A stretch of 64,000 nucleotides of DNA from Sternotherus odoratus (GCA_032164245.1 JAVMKO010000003.1:66658390-66722389), one strand, 5' to 3'; numbered from the stretch's first letter, positions 1-11,786 are shown. Notes: generated from the letters alone by a model not told the origin. Program-made: numbers and translations.

Positions 1-2032
1 CTGCTGGACAGAGGAGAAAAAGGGAAAAGGAGGTAAAGGATGCATCCATGAGCTGAGGAGGATATGGGACTTGGAGCAAAGATAAAATGCAGTTGCATTA
101 AGTGTTCCCTGCTGCCATCCACTATAATGTAGGTGGCAGAGCCTCTTCCCTGAAAGAGTTGATGGCTTGATAGAAGGGAGAAGAAGTTGGAGGACCAGCC
201 ACTGCATGCCTCATGTTTCCATGTACACACAGATCATAAGAGTTACTGTCTCTCTCAACACTTGCTCTGTGATCACTGTCAGGGTAGGTTCAAACACGTT
301 ACTGATTTTGGCATGTCATTAGCAGCATAGTGCTAGGATGCCAACAGAGTGAAAGGAAATGCATTGAACTCTGCTGGGATATTGATGCTACTCTGATTCT
401 AGTGGCTGTATTTCCTGAAAATTCTGGTGAATCTGGCACAACAGTGGCATGTTCTCTTCTGTTACTTTGTACAAATAAGTCCTCATTTCTGCAAGAAGGG
501 GAAGAGCATATTGCTTGAGTTTGTAGTGGAGAATGAGTTGGCAGAGGATCACCCAGTGGTTTTGAGGATATTTTTAGAATATTGTTAGTTTGATCACTGT
601 GGGCTATCCTGGAAATATCCCTGCTTGTCTTCCTTTCCCACAATATCATCATTTTATACCATGCAGCATGTTTGAGTACCTGTGGTATTCACTTTGCAGG
701 GGAATGGGCCCTTATAGTAACAAAATGCTACTCATAGGTGACAACTTATTTTTGTGTTTACTTCAATAACTTATCTAATGTTTGTACGGTATTATATTAA
801 CATTGCAGACTTCAGCCATCTATTATCTAGCTCTGAGCTGCATAGATTAAACAATAAATGATGAAACAAAACATTAAAAGCGAAGACAAAGTGAAGTGTA
901 GAATGGGAACACAGATGGCCCATTACTGCCAAAGCAATGAGATAATGTATTTGGTTATATATAGTTCCAATGAAACCCCATGAGTCTGATTGAACTTTAG
1001 CAAATTGTAACATATCAATTAGAATTCAATGAGTATGTCAGCAAAATACTAGATAAAGGAGTTGATATTTATTTGGACTACTTTCTGCTGTTAAAGAAAC
1101 TAAATAGCTGTCGATGAGAAGTGAATAATTGTCAAGGGTTAGAAACTGGCTTACAGATAAATGAAATAAGAATTAATGGTCATTAATTAATTTTCAGCAT
1201 AGCAAAGGTTTGGCAGAGGATATCATGAAGTTCCATGCTAGGGCCAGTGTTAATATACTTATACTATACTCTGAAAAATTGGGAGAAAAGTAAGGTAACA
1301 AAATTTGCAGGAAACACAGATAATTAGGTTGGCTTAAAAGACTTTGGCAAGTCTGGTTCCAGACACAGCGAGAAAAAAGGAATAAGGGGGAAAAAACAGT
1401 TAACCATTGCACTACTTCCCCCAAAATATTCTGAAAATGGGTGATTTATTTGGGAGAAAGGGGGGTTATTTCAAGCTGGTTCACCCATCCCTAATACAGA
1501 CATGAGAAGAGGGAGTCTTGTTTCTGGAAGCATGTTATTGAAGAAAAACTCATAGCACTATCACAACTGTATTATTCACAGTGGTAATAATCCTGCTATA
1601 ATAGAAACATACTTTAGTTGCTTGTAGACTGTGAAGATTTGATCTGATAGGCTATTGGTACCGTGGCTTTCAAGCGGACAATGATGTCATTAAAATTCAA
1701 GCAGTAAAGTGTGTTTCTGTGGTGGCAGATGGCTACTGCTGCAGCAGCATCAATAGTACATTATATTGCAGGCCCGTGCATCGAGAATAGCTATTCGTGT
1801 TTTGTCTTTGGTGGTGGTTTTAATAAAAATATTCATTTAGAATACAGTGGCTGTTCCCTATCAGATTACACACCAGATCTTAATTTAAGCTGTACATACA
1901 AAAGAAGTGAGAAAACAGTAATACTATGTGGTCTCCAATAAAGGACTGCAGCATGTTTCAGAAACCACTGCTCCTCAGCTGTTGGTAATAACAGCTACAA
2001 ACTGCTGTTAGTTTGATTCTGGCCTTTTGTAG
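1..2032. other. Upstream intron, AT-rich, no recognised element
   Basis: I see no exon that I can defend and no clear mobile element here. A phase-1 exon feeding exon 1 must lie in this stretch or left of the window. Confidence 0.4.
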
Positions 2033-2256
2033 GACCCCGCAGCAAGGATGCTGTATTCACACTGCCCCAACACACAACAGAAACTGAAGAATTGAAACCT
2101 CAGCTCCGACTTCTGCTTTCTCACTTTGGTGTCTGCTATGATATGGGGAATCTGAAGAACTCTGCTAATGAGATGGAGCTTTTTTCCCTGGTAACTAAAA
2201 AATTACAAAATGTTCATGAGCATGCTCATGAGGTTTGGCAGGAGAACACAAGTATT
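2033..2256 (+). CDS. CCDC162-like gene, window exon 1
   Basis: The acceptor reads cttttgtag before GACCCCGC. The exon begins with two bases finishing a split codon, so an upstream exon ending in phase 1 should exist. The frame reads PRSKDAVFTLPQHTTETEEL and then LRLLLSHFGVCYDMGN. Two phase-0 donors are possible: gtaact after 2190 and gtaggt after 2256. I prefer 2256 because the reading frame between them (VTKKLQNVHEHAHEVW) looks helical and coding, and gtaggt has the better +5 base. About 74 full codons. No exon could be identified with confidence in the 2 kb upstream. Confidence 0.75.
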
Positions 2257-2458
2257 GTAGGTTGTCTTGCATTACAGTGATAGTGTTGTGAATTCTGTGT
2301 ACTTGGTAGGAAGTACATTTACATAGAGAACAGTAAAAGGCCTACATAGCTTCCCTTATAAACATATGTTACAGTAATAGCCAAAAACATCCTAGTATTG
2401 CTGTTTTTAACATTACTGTTCTTAGTAAAATGAAGGATTCCACAGCTTTATTTTACTC

Positions 2459-3134
2459 CAGGGGTGGACAAACTACGGCCCACGGGGCCTCAACCGGCCC
2501 ACGGGACCGTCCTGTCCAGCCCCATAGCTCTCTGTCAGGGAAGCTAGTCCTGTCTCGTCCCCCACCTCCCGCAGAGCTATACCATTGCGCGGGCAGCACT
2601 CTGGCTCACTGCTACTGCTGGGCAGCACTGCAGCAGCATGGCTAGCTCTGGTGGGGCCTGAACTTCTGCCGTTCTGAGCAGCATGGTAAGGGTGTGGGGT
2701 GAGGGGAGGTTGGATATGGGGCAGGGAGTCTCGGGAGGCAGTCAGGGGACAGGGAGCGGGGTCAGTTGGATGGGTGGAGGTTCGGGGTGGGGATGGTCAG
2801 GGGACAGGGAATGGAGGAGGTTGGATAGGTGTCAGAGACCGGGGGTCTTTCAGGGAGTGGGGGTGTGGATAGGGGTCAGGGCAGGCAGTGGGTAGGGGGA
2901 GGAATCTTGGGGGGCAGTTAGGGTGAGGGGGTCTCAGGAGCGGGTGGTCATGGGGCTAAGGAGCGGATGGGTTGGGAGTTCTGAGGGGGGAAGTCAGGGG
3001 GCAGGAAGTAGGTGGGGATCAGATAGGGGGCAGGGGCCAGGCTGTTTGGGGAGGCACAGCCATCCCTATGTGGCCCTCCATACAATTTTGAAACCCCAAT
3101 CTGGCCCTTGGGCCAAAATGTTTGCCCACCCTTG
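2459..3134. mobile_element. hAT-like non-autonomous DNA element, copy 1
   Basis: The left end caggggtggacaaactac and the right end gtttgcccacccttg are inverted relatives. They are flanked by ttttactc and ttctaccc, an 8-bp target duplication with two differences. The interior is GC-rich with degenerate G-rich short repeats and no transposase. The same termini bound 47051-47826. Confidence 0.85.
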
Positions 3135-3670
3135 TTCTACCCAGCTATCCTCCTGCCCTTTCACACAAGCTCATTTCTCAATTTTTCCCCCTTTAGTTTT
3201 AGTATGTATTACAGGCATTAATTAACACCACTAGGAATCTGGCTTTTATAGGTCATTAATAATTACTTTACCAAATCCCTGCAGGTTAAAAATTACCAGT
3301 TTGAGAACAGTTTTCTCTATTTTACTACCTCACATGTCCAGGATGTAGAGCAGGTGCATAATATTAATATTATCTAATGTGTATATTGCCCCTAATAAAA
3401 TAGCCACTTAGGTACATGCTTAAAATTTAGCACGAGTAGTCCCTTTGAACCTCATTGAGGCTAAGCATGTGCAGAAATAAGTTCAGGATTGGGCCAGAAT
3501 ATAGAATACTTGTATTATGTGTCAATAGACAGGTACAGATTCTATCAGTGAGTTCATATGACTAACTGGAAGAGATTAGGACATACCGTAGTTGGTTGTT
3601 CAGTGGTTAATACAGGAAACCAGTACTGTTCTGTGAAACCTGGTGAGAACTGCTTACATATGCCTTTCAG

Positions 3671-3823
3671 GTCATCCAGAAATTTCGAAGTGTCTTCAGC
3701 AAACAGCAGACAATGAGAACCTTTCCAATGTATGATGCAGGGGTGCCCGGGTCAGAAAACTGGGGTATTTCAGAACCTAGCATGGCTTTGAAAAAGAGAG
3801 CCAACTGGATTCCTTTTATAAAG
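3671..3823 (+). CDS. CCDC162-like gene, window exon 2
   Basis: The acceptor is tgcctttcag and the donor gtagaa. The exon holds 51 codons and is phase 0 at both ends, beginning VIQKFRSVFSKQQTM and ending KKRANWIPFIK. It was too short to stand out as a long open frame but is fully open between its splice sites. The preceding intron carries the hAT-like element at 2459-3134. Confidence 0.85.
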
Positions 3824-4127
3824 GTAGAAATAAATATTTTTGCTCTGTTGGTAAACTATTGTAACTGCAATTCAGATTAGAGCAAGATGCTTTCCAGCCA
3901 TTTACTTTTAAAATGACCCAGTAATGACCCCTCCCCCCTTGTTGAAAATTCCAGAGCCATGTCTAACTACGGTCATGTCTAACTGGGACTATTTCTGATT
4001 TTCACTCCAGGCAAAAAAGTGAATGAAAATGAATGTAATGCATATACTTTATTATATACTGCCTTCTATCCACATACAACATTTAAATCATATTTATAAA
4101 TTTTGTCCTTTCTTTTCTGTCAACCAG

Positions 4128-4229
4128 ATTAACCCCAATCAAGACCCCTGGCAGCTAAAGCTTCTGACAAAACTGAAACAACGGAAAAAAGTGGATGAAC
4201 TATTGCATCTTCAATCAAAATTTTTAGAG
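4128..4229 (+). CDS. CCDC162-like gene, window exon 3
   Basis: A pyrimidine-rich acceptor (tcttttctgtcaaccag) and a strong donor (gtaagt) bound 34 codons, phase 0 at both ends. The peptide begins INPNQDPWQLKLL and continues as a basic amphipathic stretch (LTKLKQRKKVDELLHLQSKF) that looks like coiled coil. The intron before it is only 304 bp. Confidence 0.92.
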
Positions 4230-5870
4230 GTAAGTTATTAGGATAGTCTATTTATTTACTGAGTGCTCTTGGGTAACTTTAAATCCCTGGAGAAACAACT
4301 TGCCTGTGCAAACGTTTGTCTCTGGCTTACATTTTAGACTGTAGAGTTCAGACAAACTGAAGATCCAATACTGAACTGATGCAGATTTTTTTCCCTTCTG
4401 TGTTCAGTGAATTTTAAGGGTAGGAAAAATTCAAAAGATTCAGAATGAAGGTTGGTTACTTGACTAAGCAATCAAAATGTTCAGAGTATAGTTCAGTTTA
4501 AACTCCAGGTATTTACACCTCTTGGACCTGATTCTGATTTTGCATGCAGTAGGTTTACAGTTGATGTCAATGGCATTACTCCTATCATACACTATTGTAA
4601 ACTAGATCTGAATTAATCCTGAAGAATTTATTTAGAAATCTCACAAGAGCAGGCTCTTTAGTGAAATTGTTGGCACTTATTATCCTGGTAGGGCCTGAAA
4701 TAACATGAGAATAGCATCTCTCACAGCATTTAGTAGTTCAGCTTCTAGTTAAATCTAGGAAATGGAAAAGAAATATTGTGTGAACCTGAAATTTATACAG
4801 TTCATGTGCATTAATCTTTCATGACTCTTGTTTCAGAAGCCTCTTGAGAGACTTTACTGCAGTGTCACCATATTATTAAAGCACTGTTGTAGCGCTGTAA
4901 CATCCTGTAATGTAGTGTAGTTGCTTCTAGACTTGAGGAGACTTGATATAGATATTCTGTAGCCACACTAGTTTCTACTGAGTGTATAGAGTAACACTTC
5001 ACTGATTGTTGCAGTAAGTCTTGGACAATATGGAAATCTGCCATGTCGTTGATAGTTTTGGGGAGATGAAAGTGGGTGGGGATTGCTAGCTGGATGAGAC
5101 TGCTAGCTGGAGAGGCAAGACTGAGCAATTCCCCTGGTGTGGCCTCATGCAGGTCATTCATTGAATTGTAACTCCCTTGCTGGACAATGGCGGCTGATTG
5201 GTGTTTGACACCTTGCCCAGGCGTTGGTTACTTTCTTTGCTGTTGTCTCTGGGGAGCTATCATCTGGCTGATTCCCCAATTTACAGCAGGTTTTAGTGAC
5301 AACCATATAACACAATTCTCATAACTTCATATGTATTAAAGATGTACATATTTTGATAGAACAGTAACTCTCAGCTGATAAGCTTTTCCCTGATACCTCA
5401 CAATTATATACAGATGAGAAATATGGGGATTACAAGATGCTCCCCCAAGGTATAGTATATCACACCAGGGGGTGTCAATAAAGGGAATAAATAGGTGGCA
5501 TAGGAAGTTGGGGCAGTGGAGGTGGCACTGAGGGGAAAAGGCAGTCCAGTCCTCTTTTTCCCTCTACCAATCCACCTCCGTGAGGAATTGAAGCATCTGT
5601 CTCTCCCAAATCAGATGGCTCTCTTGAGGTCTTCTGCTATGTGGAGGTTTCATCTGGCATCTTCAGCCTTGGGAGGTTGGGGGAGACAGAAACTTTACTT
5701 GTGCAGAGGAGTTGCAATCATTTGCAGGTATACAATGGATTTGATGGAGGTGCTATGCTGCCTTGCTAAATTCTCTCGAACTCATCTCAACTCCTCAAAA
5801 AAAGATAGCCTTGCTTTTAGGTTTGCCTTGTGAATCTTAACTCTTGGATATTTTATGTGATTGCACTAAG

Positions 5871-6032
5871 GTTTCCGACATGGAGCAAGTGATTGACGTT
5901 CTCCAGGAGCATGCGACAGAAGTGCTAGAGCCAAGTCCAATGCGATCAAGTTTTGTGACTTCTCACAGCTCAAGACAGCATAACTATGATCGAATCTGGG
6001 AGAAAATTTATAGCAAGTCAGAGCTCCAGCAG
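5871..6032 (+). CDS. CCDC162-like gene, window exon 4
   Basis: The exon lies between the acceptor ttgcactaag and the donor gtattt, with 54 codons in phase 0/0. The peptide starts VSDMEQVIDVLQEHATEVLE, passes through a Ser/His-rich segment (RSSFVTSHSSRQHNYDR) and ends WEKIYSKSELQQ. The acceptor AAG and the donor +5 position are weak, but the coding frame continues cleanly into the next exon. Confidence 0.87.
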
Positions 6033-6631
6033 GTATTTTGAAGGGGAAGATCAGGTGAAACTTGTGTAACTGAGTTTGGCATAGTAACTCCTTTCTTAGA
6101 AAACCTTCATTTAATCAGTGATGATGAAGAGCCTCTGCATTGAAAGCTTCTGTAGGGAGACCATGAAGTTCCCTATCTTCCAAAACTTGGTCTCCCTCCT
6201 AGGATGTTATTTCTCATAGGATTGAGGGTTGGATTTAACAGCAGGGGAAAGGGCTAGGCCATGATGGTTACAGGAGTGTACAGCAGCAGGAAGAGAGGAG
6301 AAAGGATCAGACAGGTTGATTTTTGGTTTCTGGAGGCTCTATTAAAGTTCACACTTGTGTCTGACATTAGATTGGCTTGCTTTTTAATTGGGTGAGTATG
6401 AGGGCAGCTTTGGCAATTGAGAGGGGAAGTTGAATTTGTGGTATTGGTTTTAAGAAGGTTCAGCAGATGGGGAACAGTTTAAAAGAGGATGACATGATTC
6501 ATCTTCAAAGTTTTAGAGGTAAAGACATGAACAAATTATCTTCTAATTAATAATGAGTGCCAGTTGTCTTACTGCAAATTCCACTGAAGCAACTACAGTA
6601 TGTTGGTTTTTTGCTTCCTCTCCATCCTAAA

Positions 6632-6815
6632 TTCCTTGGATAGCTCAGTGGTTTGAGCACTGGCCTGCTAAAGCCAGGGTTGTGCGTTCAATCCTTGAGG
6701 GGGCCATTTTGGGATCTGTCAGGGGACAGTACTTGGTCCTGCTAGTGTAGGCAGGGGACTGATCTTGATGACCTTTCAAAGTCCTTCCAGTTCTATGAGA
6801 TAGGTATATCTCCAT
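6632..6815 (+). mobile_element. tRNA-derived SINE, chelonian type, copy 1
   Basis: It has a tRNA-like head with A box (tagctcagtggtttgagca) and B box (ttgtgcgttcaatcc), a body with ggggacagtacttg, and a tail ending in tatatctcca. This matches the pol-III tRNA-related SINE that is abundant in cryptodiran turtles. Confidence 0.88.
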
Positions 6816-6818
6816 TAA

Positions 6819-7019
6819 GGGGGGGGAGATAGCTCAGTGGTTTGAGCATTGGCCTGCTAAACCCTAAACCCAGGGTTGTGAGTTCAATCCTCAAGGGGTC
6901 AATTTAGGGATCTGGGGCAAAAAAATCTGTCCGGGGACAGTACTTGCTCCTGCTAGTGTAGACAGGGGACTGGACTCAAGGTCCTTCCAGTTCTATGAGA
7001 TAAGTATATCTCCATCTAT
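6819..7019 (+). mobile_element. tRNA-derived SINE, chelonian type, copy 2
   Basis: This is a second head-to-tail copy starting at the G-run before gagatagctcagtgg, with B box ttgtgagttcaatcc. It shares the body and the ttctatgagataagtatatctcc tail with copy 1. The short insertion accctaaacccag in the anticodon-arm region looks like a local duplication. Confidence 0.88.
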
Positions 7020-7694
7020 TTATTCAGCTAACCAGGATTTATTGCCCATTCCTCCTTTTGTGTCAGAAGGCAATTAACAGCTTCTACACTAACAACTCTT
7101 GGTATATGATGTGATTGTATGTTTTAATCTCTGAACTGCCTCTGTCTGCAATCAGATGCTCCATTTGAATTAATATCAAGTCTAGTATTGTTTCCTTTTC
7201 TGTTGGTGGTTGTTCATACAGCATTGAATGATTCTGGAAAATGATAGTTGTAAAGGGGAATCACTTTTCCTAAACTGCCATATACTTATGAGGTAAAACC
7301 ACATCAAGTGCCAAAAAGGGGAACAGCATCAAAATCGTATGAATCTCTTTAAAGTGATAACCTAAATGCCCAATTTTCTTTCTCTGGTGAGATTGTTTGA
7401 ACCCCTTCTTGGAGGCAATGGGATCCTCCCAATATATGCCTTTATACACTTACCATGTCATGTGACTGTCTCTCTGAGTGAAGAGGACTGGTTGGCATGT
7501 CCTGTGAAGCCAGCCATTGTCAAGTCTATTAAATGTTGTTGTCAGATGCTGAATGACAATGAATGACTTGGAAAGACTGTATCCACACAACTGGAATACA
7601 ATCCTGAGAGACCAAGGTTTCAATGAGAACAATGAAGGTCAAGTGCTTTCATCAGTAAGTGTCTAAACAGCCAGACTTAAGTGGCCATTCTTCC

Positions 7695-7722
7695 AAAAAA
7701 AAAAAAAAAAAAAAAAAAAAAA
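7695..7722. repeat. Poly-A run (28 bp)
   Basis: An uninterrupted A tract sits immediately left of the PLE tail. It may be an expanded A-rich part of that element. Confidence 0.9.
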
Positions 7723-8080
7723 CCCTTCAAAAACAGACTTCAATGAGAAACTGCAGAACTGGAATTAATTTGCAAACTTGATACCACCGAATTAGGCCTG
7801 AATAAATACTGGGAGTGGCTGGGCCACAATAAAAAGTAATTTTCCCTCTGTTGATATCCACCCCTTCTTGTCAACTGTTGGGAATAGGCAACTTCCACCT
7901 TGATTGAATTGGCCTCGTTAGCCCTGACCCCACACTTTGGTAAGGCAAGTCCCATCTTTTCATGTGCTGTAACATATACCTGTCTACTGTGTTTTGATCT
8001 GATTAAGTGCATTTTAGCCTATGAAAGTCTATGCCCAAATAAATGTATTGGTCTCTAAGGTGCCACAAAGATTCCTCCTT
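7720..8080 (+). mobile_element. Penelope-like element 3' end (degraded)
   Basis: The first part encodes a broken version of the PLE C-terminus (AELELICKLDTT-like). The last 60 bp carry the common reptilian PLE 3' tail: cctatgaaagtctatgcccaaataaatgtattggtctctaaggtgccacaaag. It resembles the better copy at 47891-48462. Confidence 0.78.
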
Positions 8081-8886
8081 ATAATCTCTTTGCTGTCCTG
8101 TTATCTTCTAAAGAATACAGATTTCTGATGCCAGCTAGCACTGGGTGTATGGGTAGGTGGTTTAAGAAATGAATGCCAGTTTTAACATCAGTGTAACTCT
8201 GTTGACTTCAGGAGAGTAACTCCTGATTTACACCAGAGAAAGCAAGATTGGAATCAGGTCTTGATGGAGGTGGTGATGGATGGGCAGTACTAGCTACTTT
8301 CCTGGCTAATTTTTACTTTTTTTGTTTTAGTTTATTGTGGGGTTGGAAGGGGCCTAGAAGAACAGACATCACTACAAAGTATTTAAAAGATATTATCTAC
8401 AGCCCTGAAGTGGGGTGGGGTGGGGGACTTATATAGTTCCAGTTATTATTATGATAGTCTCCTTAAGAGTCTGGGTTTGATCATTCATTTGTATGTCTGC
8501 AGGTAGGCTCAGAGGAGGTCCAGATGAGAGAGAATTACATTCCTCATTAATTATAAATTAAGGCTTATTCTAATGTTGGCTCCCTTCTTGATTTGAATGG
8601 GAAATCTGTTTTTTTAGGCCTTTTGAAATTCAGATACAAATAATTGAAATTTACTAAAGAATCAATTAAAATTGTTTCCAGTCATCTTTTTAATTAATAG
8701 ATTTACTTCCAATCATCTTCTGTGTCAATGCTGATTTTTCCCTTGCTCTAGTTTATGCTAGCCCCCAGTCCAGCAATGAGCTCTCTGCAGATCCATCCCT
8801 AGACCCTGGTTTTTATGATGAGGCCTTTGTATAATGCTGACCACAAGAACTGTCAGCATCTTCTCAAAACCATTTTTTAAAAACAG

Positions 8887-8996
8887 GATCAAAACACAGA
8901 GGATAATAATTCTGCTGTAGCTATGAATGAGAAGGGCATGGGAACTATCAGTCTCAGCAAGAATCCAGGATCTTCCAGGAAGAAGAAAGAAAGAGG
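8887..8996 (+). CDS. CCDC162-like gene, window exon 5 (short basic exon)
   Basis: The acceptor is ttttttaaaaacag and the donor gtaaaa. The exon has 36 codons plus two bases. It reads DQNTEDNNSAVAMNEKGMG and ends in a Ser/Lys/Arg-rich tail (SSRKKKER). It enters in phase 0 as exon 4 requires and leaves two bases (GG) that exon 6 completes with G. Without it, exons 4 and 6 cannot be joined in frame, because a direct join reaches a stop at the second codon. It is probably a disordered linker. Confidence 0.8.
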
Positions 8997-9045
8997 GTAA
9001 AACTGTATTCTTCTTGGTAAAGAAAAATAAATGCTGACACTTATC

Positions 9046-9600
9046 CAGGGGTGAAAGTAACTTAACGGACTTACCATGGTATGCTGGAGTCCTGAGCGGG
9101 GGGGGGGGGGCTCAACCGGAAGAGGCGTGAACTCAACCGGAAGAGGTAGGATCTTTAAATCCCTGGGTAATTTAAAGGGCCCCAGGTGGTAGTGGCGACC
9201 GGAGCCCCAGGCTCTTCAAATTGCTGCCTGAGTCCCAATGGCATTACCCCTGGGCTCTGGCAGCAGGGCTCAGGTGGCAATTTAAAGGATTCAGGGCTCC
9301 AGACACAGCTACCGCCCCAGGCCCTATAAATTGCTGCCCGAGCCCCACAGCTGGAGCCCTGGGTTAGTGGTGAGGGGGCCCCAGTGGTGATTTAAAGGCC
9401 AGGGGCTCCCAGCCACCACTACCACAGAGGAGCCCTAGGCCTTTTAAATTGCCGCTGGAGCCCCAGGGGCTTTGGCTGCCGTCGCAACTCCAGGGCTCAG
9501 GCAGTGGGGCTCTGGCGGCAATTTAAAGAGCCCGGGGCTCCAGCCGCTGCTGGAGTTAATTCAATAGGCAGTAGTTCACTTCTAGACAGGGCATGAAAGG
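9046..9600. repeat. GC-rich array of alternating inverted units, turtle repeat
   Basis: It starts ccaggggtgaaagtaactta and ends near gttcacttctagacagggcat, a weak inverted pair. Between them, caatttaaag-type and ctttaaattg-type motifs alternate about every 50-75 bp (near 9168, 9216, 9280, 9326, 9390, 9444 and 9519), separated by ggggctcc/ggagcccc stretches. Probably a non-autonomous DNA element with an internal foldback array. Confidence 0.6.
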
Positions 9601-9674
9601 GCTCTTTAATTTAGATCAGTTTTAGAAATCAATTTGAGGAACAATGACTTAATTTTCTTCTGTCTGGAAAAAAG

Positions 9675-9810
9675 GTATAGTTACGTAGCCACCTTGCAGC
9701 TACTGGGATTAGATGACGGCACAGAGGCCAACAATAAGGACCTTATCATGAGGAAAGGAGCCTACTTGTCCGTCCTTTACTTACGTCACCTGAGAATCAG
9801 AGAGCTCCAG
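9675..9810 (+). CDS. CCDC162-like gene, window exon 6
   Basis: The acceptor is cttctgtctggaaaaaag and the donor gtaaaa. One base completes a Gly codon begun in exon 5, followed by 45 codons ending in phase 0. The peptide reads YSYVATLQLLGLDDGTEANN and then KGAYLSVLYLRHLRIRELQ, an acidic loop followed by a likely helix. It lies just downstream of the GC-rich repeat array at 9046-9600. Confidence 0.9.
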
Positions 9811-9915
9811 GTAAAAACAAAAGCCCGTGTCAGAGTTAATTTTTCAAGGGTACAAAGTCAGTGCAATCCTACCTAAGCTACAGTAATGTATGTTTATGTA
9901 TCTCCTTTGTTTCAG

Positions 9916-10119
9916 CGAGTCTGCCTCGGAATCCTGAACTACTTCCGATCTGTTGAGCGAACTTTAACAATCAGCACTTCAGGTCTCACCCTGCATGCTG
10001 GTAATCTAGTCCCCAGTGCAGAAGATACCTGTTGGGTAAATGCTGTCAAAGGAGGCATTGGTGTATCTGGTGGTCTTGGTTCTCGCCACTATGTCCATTA
10101 TACACCGGCTGACTTCAAG
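9916..10119 (+). CDS. CCDC162-like gene, window exon 7
   Basis: The acceptor is ctcctttgtttcag and the donor gtgatc. The exon holds 68 codons, phase 0/0, after the shortest intron of the gene (105 bp). It begins RVCLGILNYFRSVERTLTIS and contains a Gly-rich turn region (KGGIGVSGGLGSRHYVHYTP). The density of Gly and aromatic residues suggests a folded, conserved part of the protein rather than coiled coil. Confidence 0.94.
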
Positions 10120-11380
10120 GTGATCCATTCAATAACTCTATAAAGGGGTCATCCAAAACGTAGAGTAAAATAGGAATATGTAATATGTTCCTCCTTTTTT
10201 TTAGTCTTCTTATCTCTCTATTGCAAACTTTGTTGTGACATCTCAACAATTTATCCTGTCTGAATTGCATTTATCCTCCTGCTTTGACTCTTTACCTGAC
10301 ATAAGGCCTGTTATCTTGTGACCTATTATGGCCTAAAACTGGGAGGTATACGCATTTGGTAGGGCATTGGGTCTAACCTGGGGACCAAACCTTAATACAA
10401 TGTATGGAAAAAGCAGTTTTAAGTAACATTTTAGAAACCTCTAGAAATATTAGTTATAGGGTTTGTTTTTTTAAAATCTTCCTCTGATGTCTATAGGTGG
10501 AATGCTGTAACTATGGCACTTGGCTTTACAGGTGAAGGTATACAAAAAATAGTTTCAGTAAGATTTTTAAGCATTTTGACTTGTAAAAAAAATTTCCACT
10601 CTGTAAAATATGTGGAATACACAGAACATTGTTATAATATTATTTATCTATAACAATGTGTTTGTACTTTGAAATGTGTTTAGGATGAGCTTCAAAACTT
10701 GCTGCTGGCTTTACTACTGTAATGCAGCCATACTAAATTCATGTGCAGTACCATAGCATGCCATTGTATATTCCCTGGACATACTGAGTATATACTGCGT
10801 TCTTGCTCTTTCTGAAACATTGGCTCCTTTTTGGTTGTGAAATATTTAATCGTACCATTTGGATAAACTACTTCACAGAAGGGTTATGATGAGTTCACTT
10901 GCATAAGGTTTCTTTATTTCCTCTACTTCTCCCCCAAAATGTGGAAGATGGTATAAGTGATATAAGTGGGATAGAGGGTGTAATTTTGAGTGATAGTGAA
11001 ATAATCAATGTGCTTTTCCAGGATAATTCAAAGGAACTGATGTATAAATTTGAACTTTGACTAAAGCCAAGGTAAATATTATTTACTAAACCAACAGTTC
11101 AACTGGCAATGCAATTGGTAGCACATTCTCCAGTGTTTCCCTAACAACAGTTTCTAATATGATTCGTTAATATACTGCAAAGGCTGTCTCTTAGGAAGTT
11201 TAACACAATAAATACAACTGCTTTCCTAGCAGACTAATCAACAGGGCCTCAAGCCTGCTCTGCCTTTTTAACTGATTATGCTGTAACTTGCAAGCTGATG
11301 GTGCTAAGTTTTATACTTCTCATCCCACATGTGAGTGCAGTTGGACAAGCTCATTTATATTATGACTACATCATTTTGAT
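10120..11380. other. Intron 7, unannotated AT-rich stretch
   Basis: No exon, RNA gene or recognisable repeat was seen. Confidence 0.4.
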
Positions 11381-11383
11381 AAG

Positions 11384-11570
11384 ACTGTAATCTGTGAGCT
11401 GACCACACTGCTGTGCAGGAAACCCAGATTTAAGACCATCATTTCACATTCCAACCTCAGGCAGGTTGGGACTGGAGGCATGACACTCAGAGGCATGACA
11501 CTCAGTTTCAGGATGCAAGGGCATTGAACGAAACTAAAAATCCTTCTGGGCTGCATCCCTCCTCCTTCAG
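11384..11570. repeat. Unclassified interspersed repeat, copy A
   Basis: It closely matches 18752-18925 in the same orientation, sharing caggaaacccagatttaag, catcatttcacatt and gtttcaggatgcaagggcatt plus the ending aaatccttctgggctg. Copy A carries a 15-bp tandem duplication (aggcatgacactcag, twice). I could not assign a family. Confidence 0.75.
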
Positions 11571-11786
11571 TCCTAGAAGTTGGTTTAGAACAGCATTTCC
11601 TCATTGGAGGCTGCTGTAATCAAGGTAGACAAAGTCAAGTGTAGTGATGCACTGTGGAGGAAAGTATGTGAAGGGTATTCAAATTTACCTTATAATCCTA
11701 TGTGGGTTTTGTGGTCTTAGTGCCTCTGAGCAACTACAGGAGAAAATGACAGGCACAAATAATGGTGGGCACTAATAACAGCACCT

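Noticed and set aside
1728..1941. Possible upstream exon after gtggcag with ATGGCTACTGCTGC
   Set aside because: No phase-1 donor could be matched to exon 1 and composition is not convincing.
6640..6710. Possible tRNA genes in the 6.6-6.9 kb pair
   Set aside because: They are heads of tRNA-derived SINEs with matching bodies and tails.
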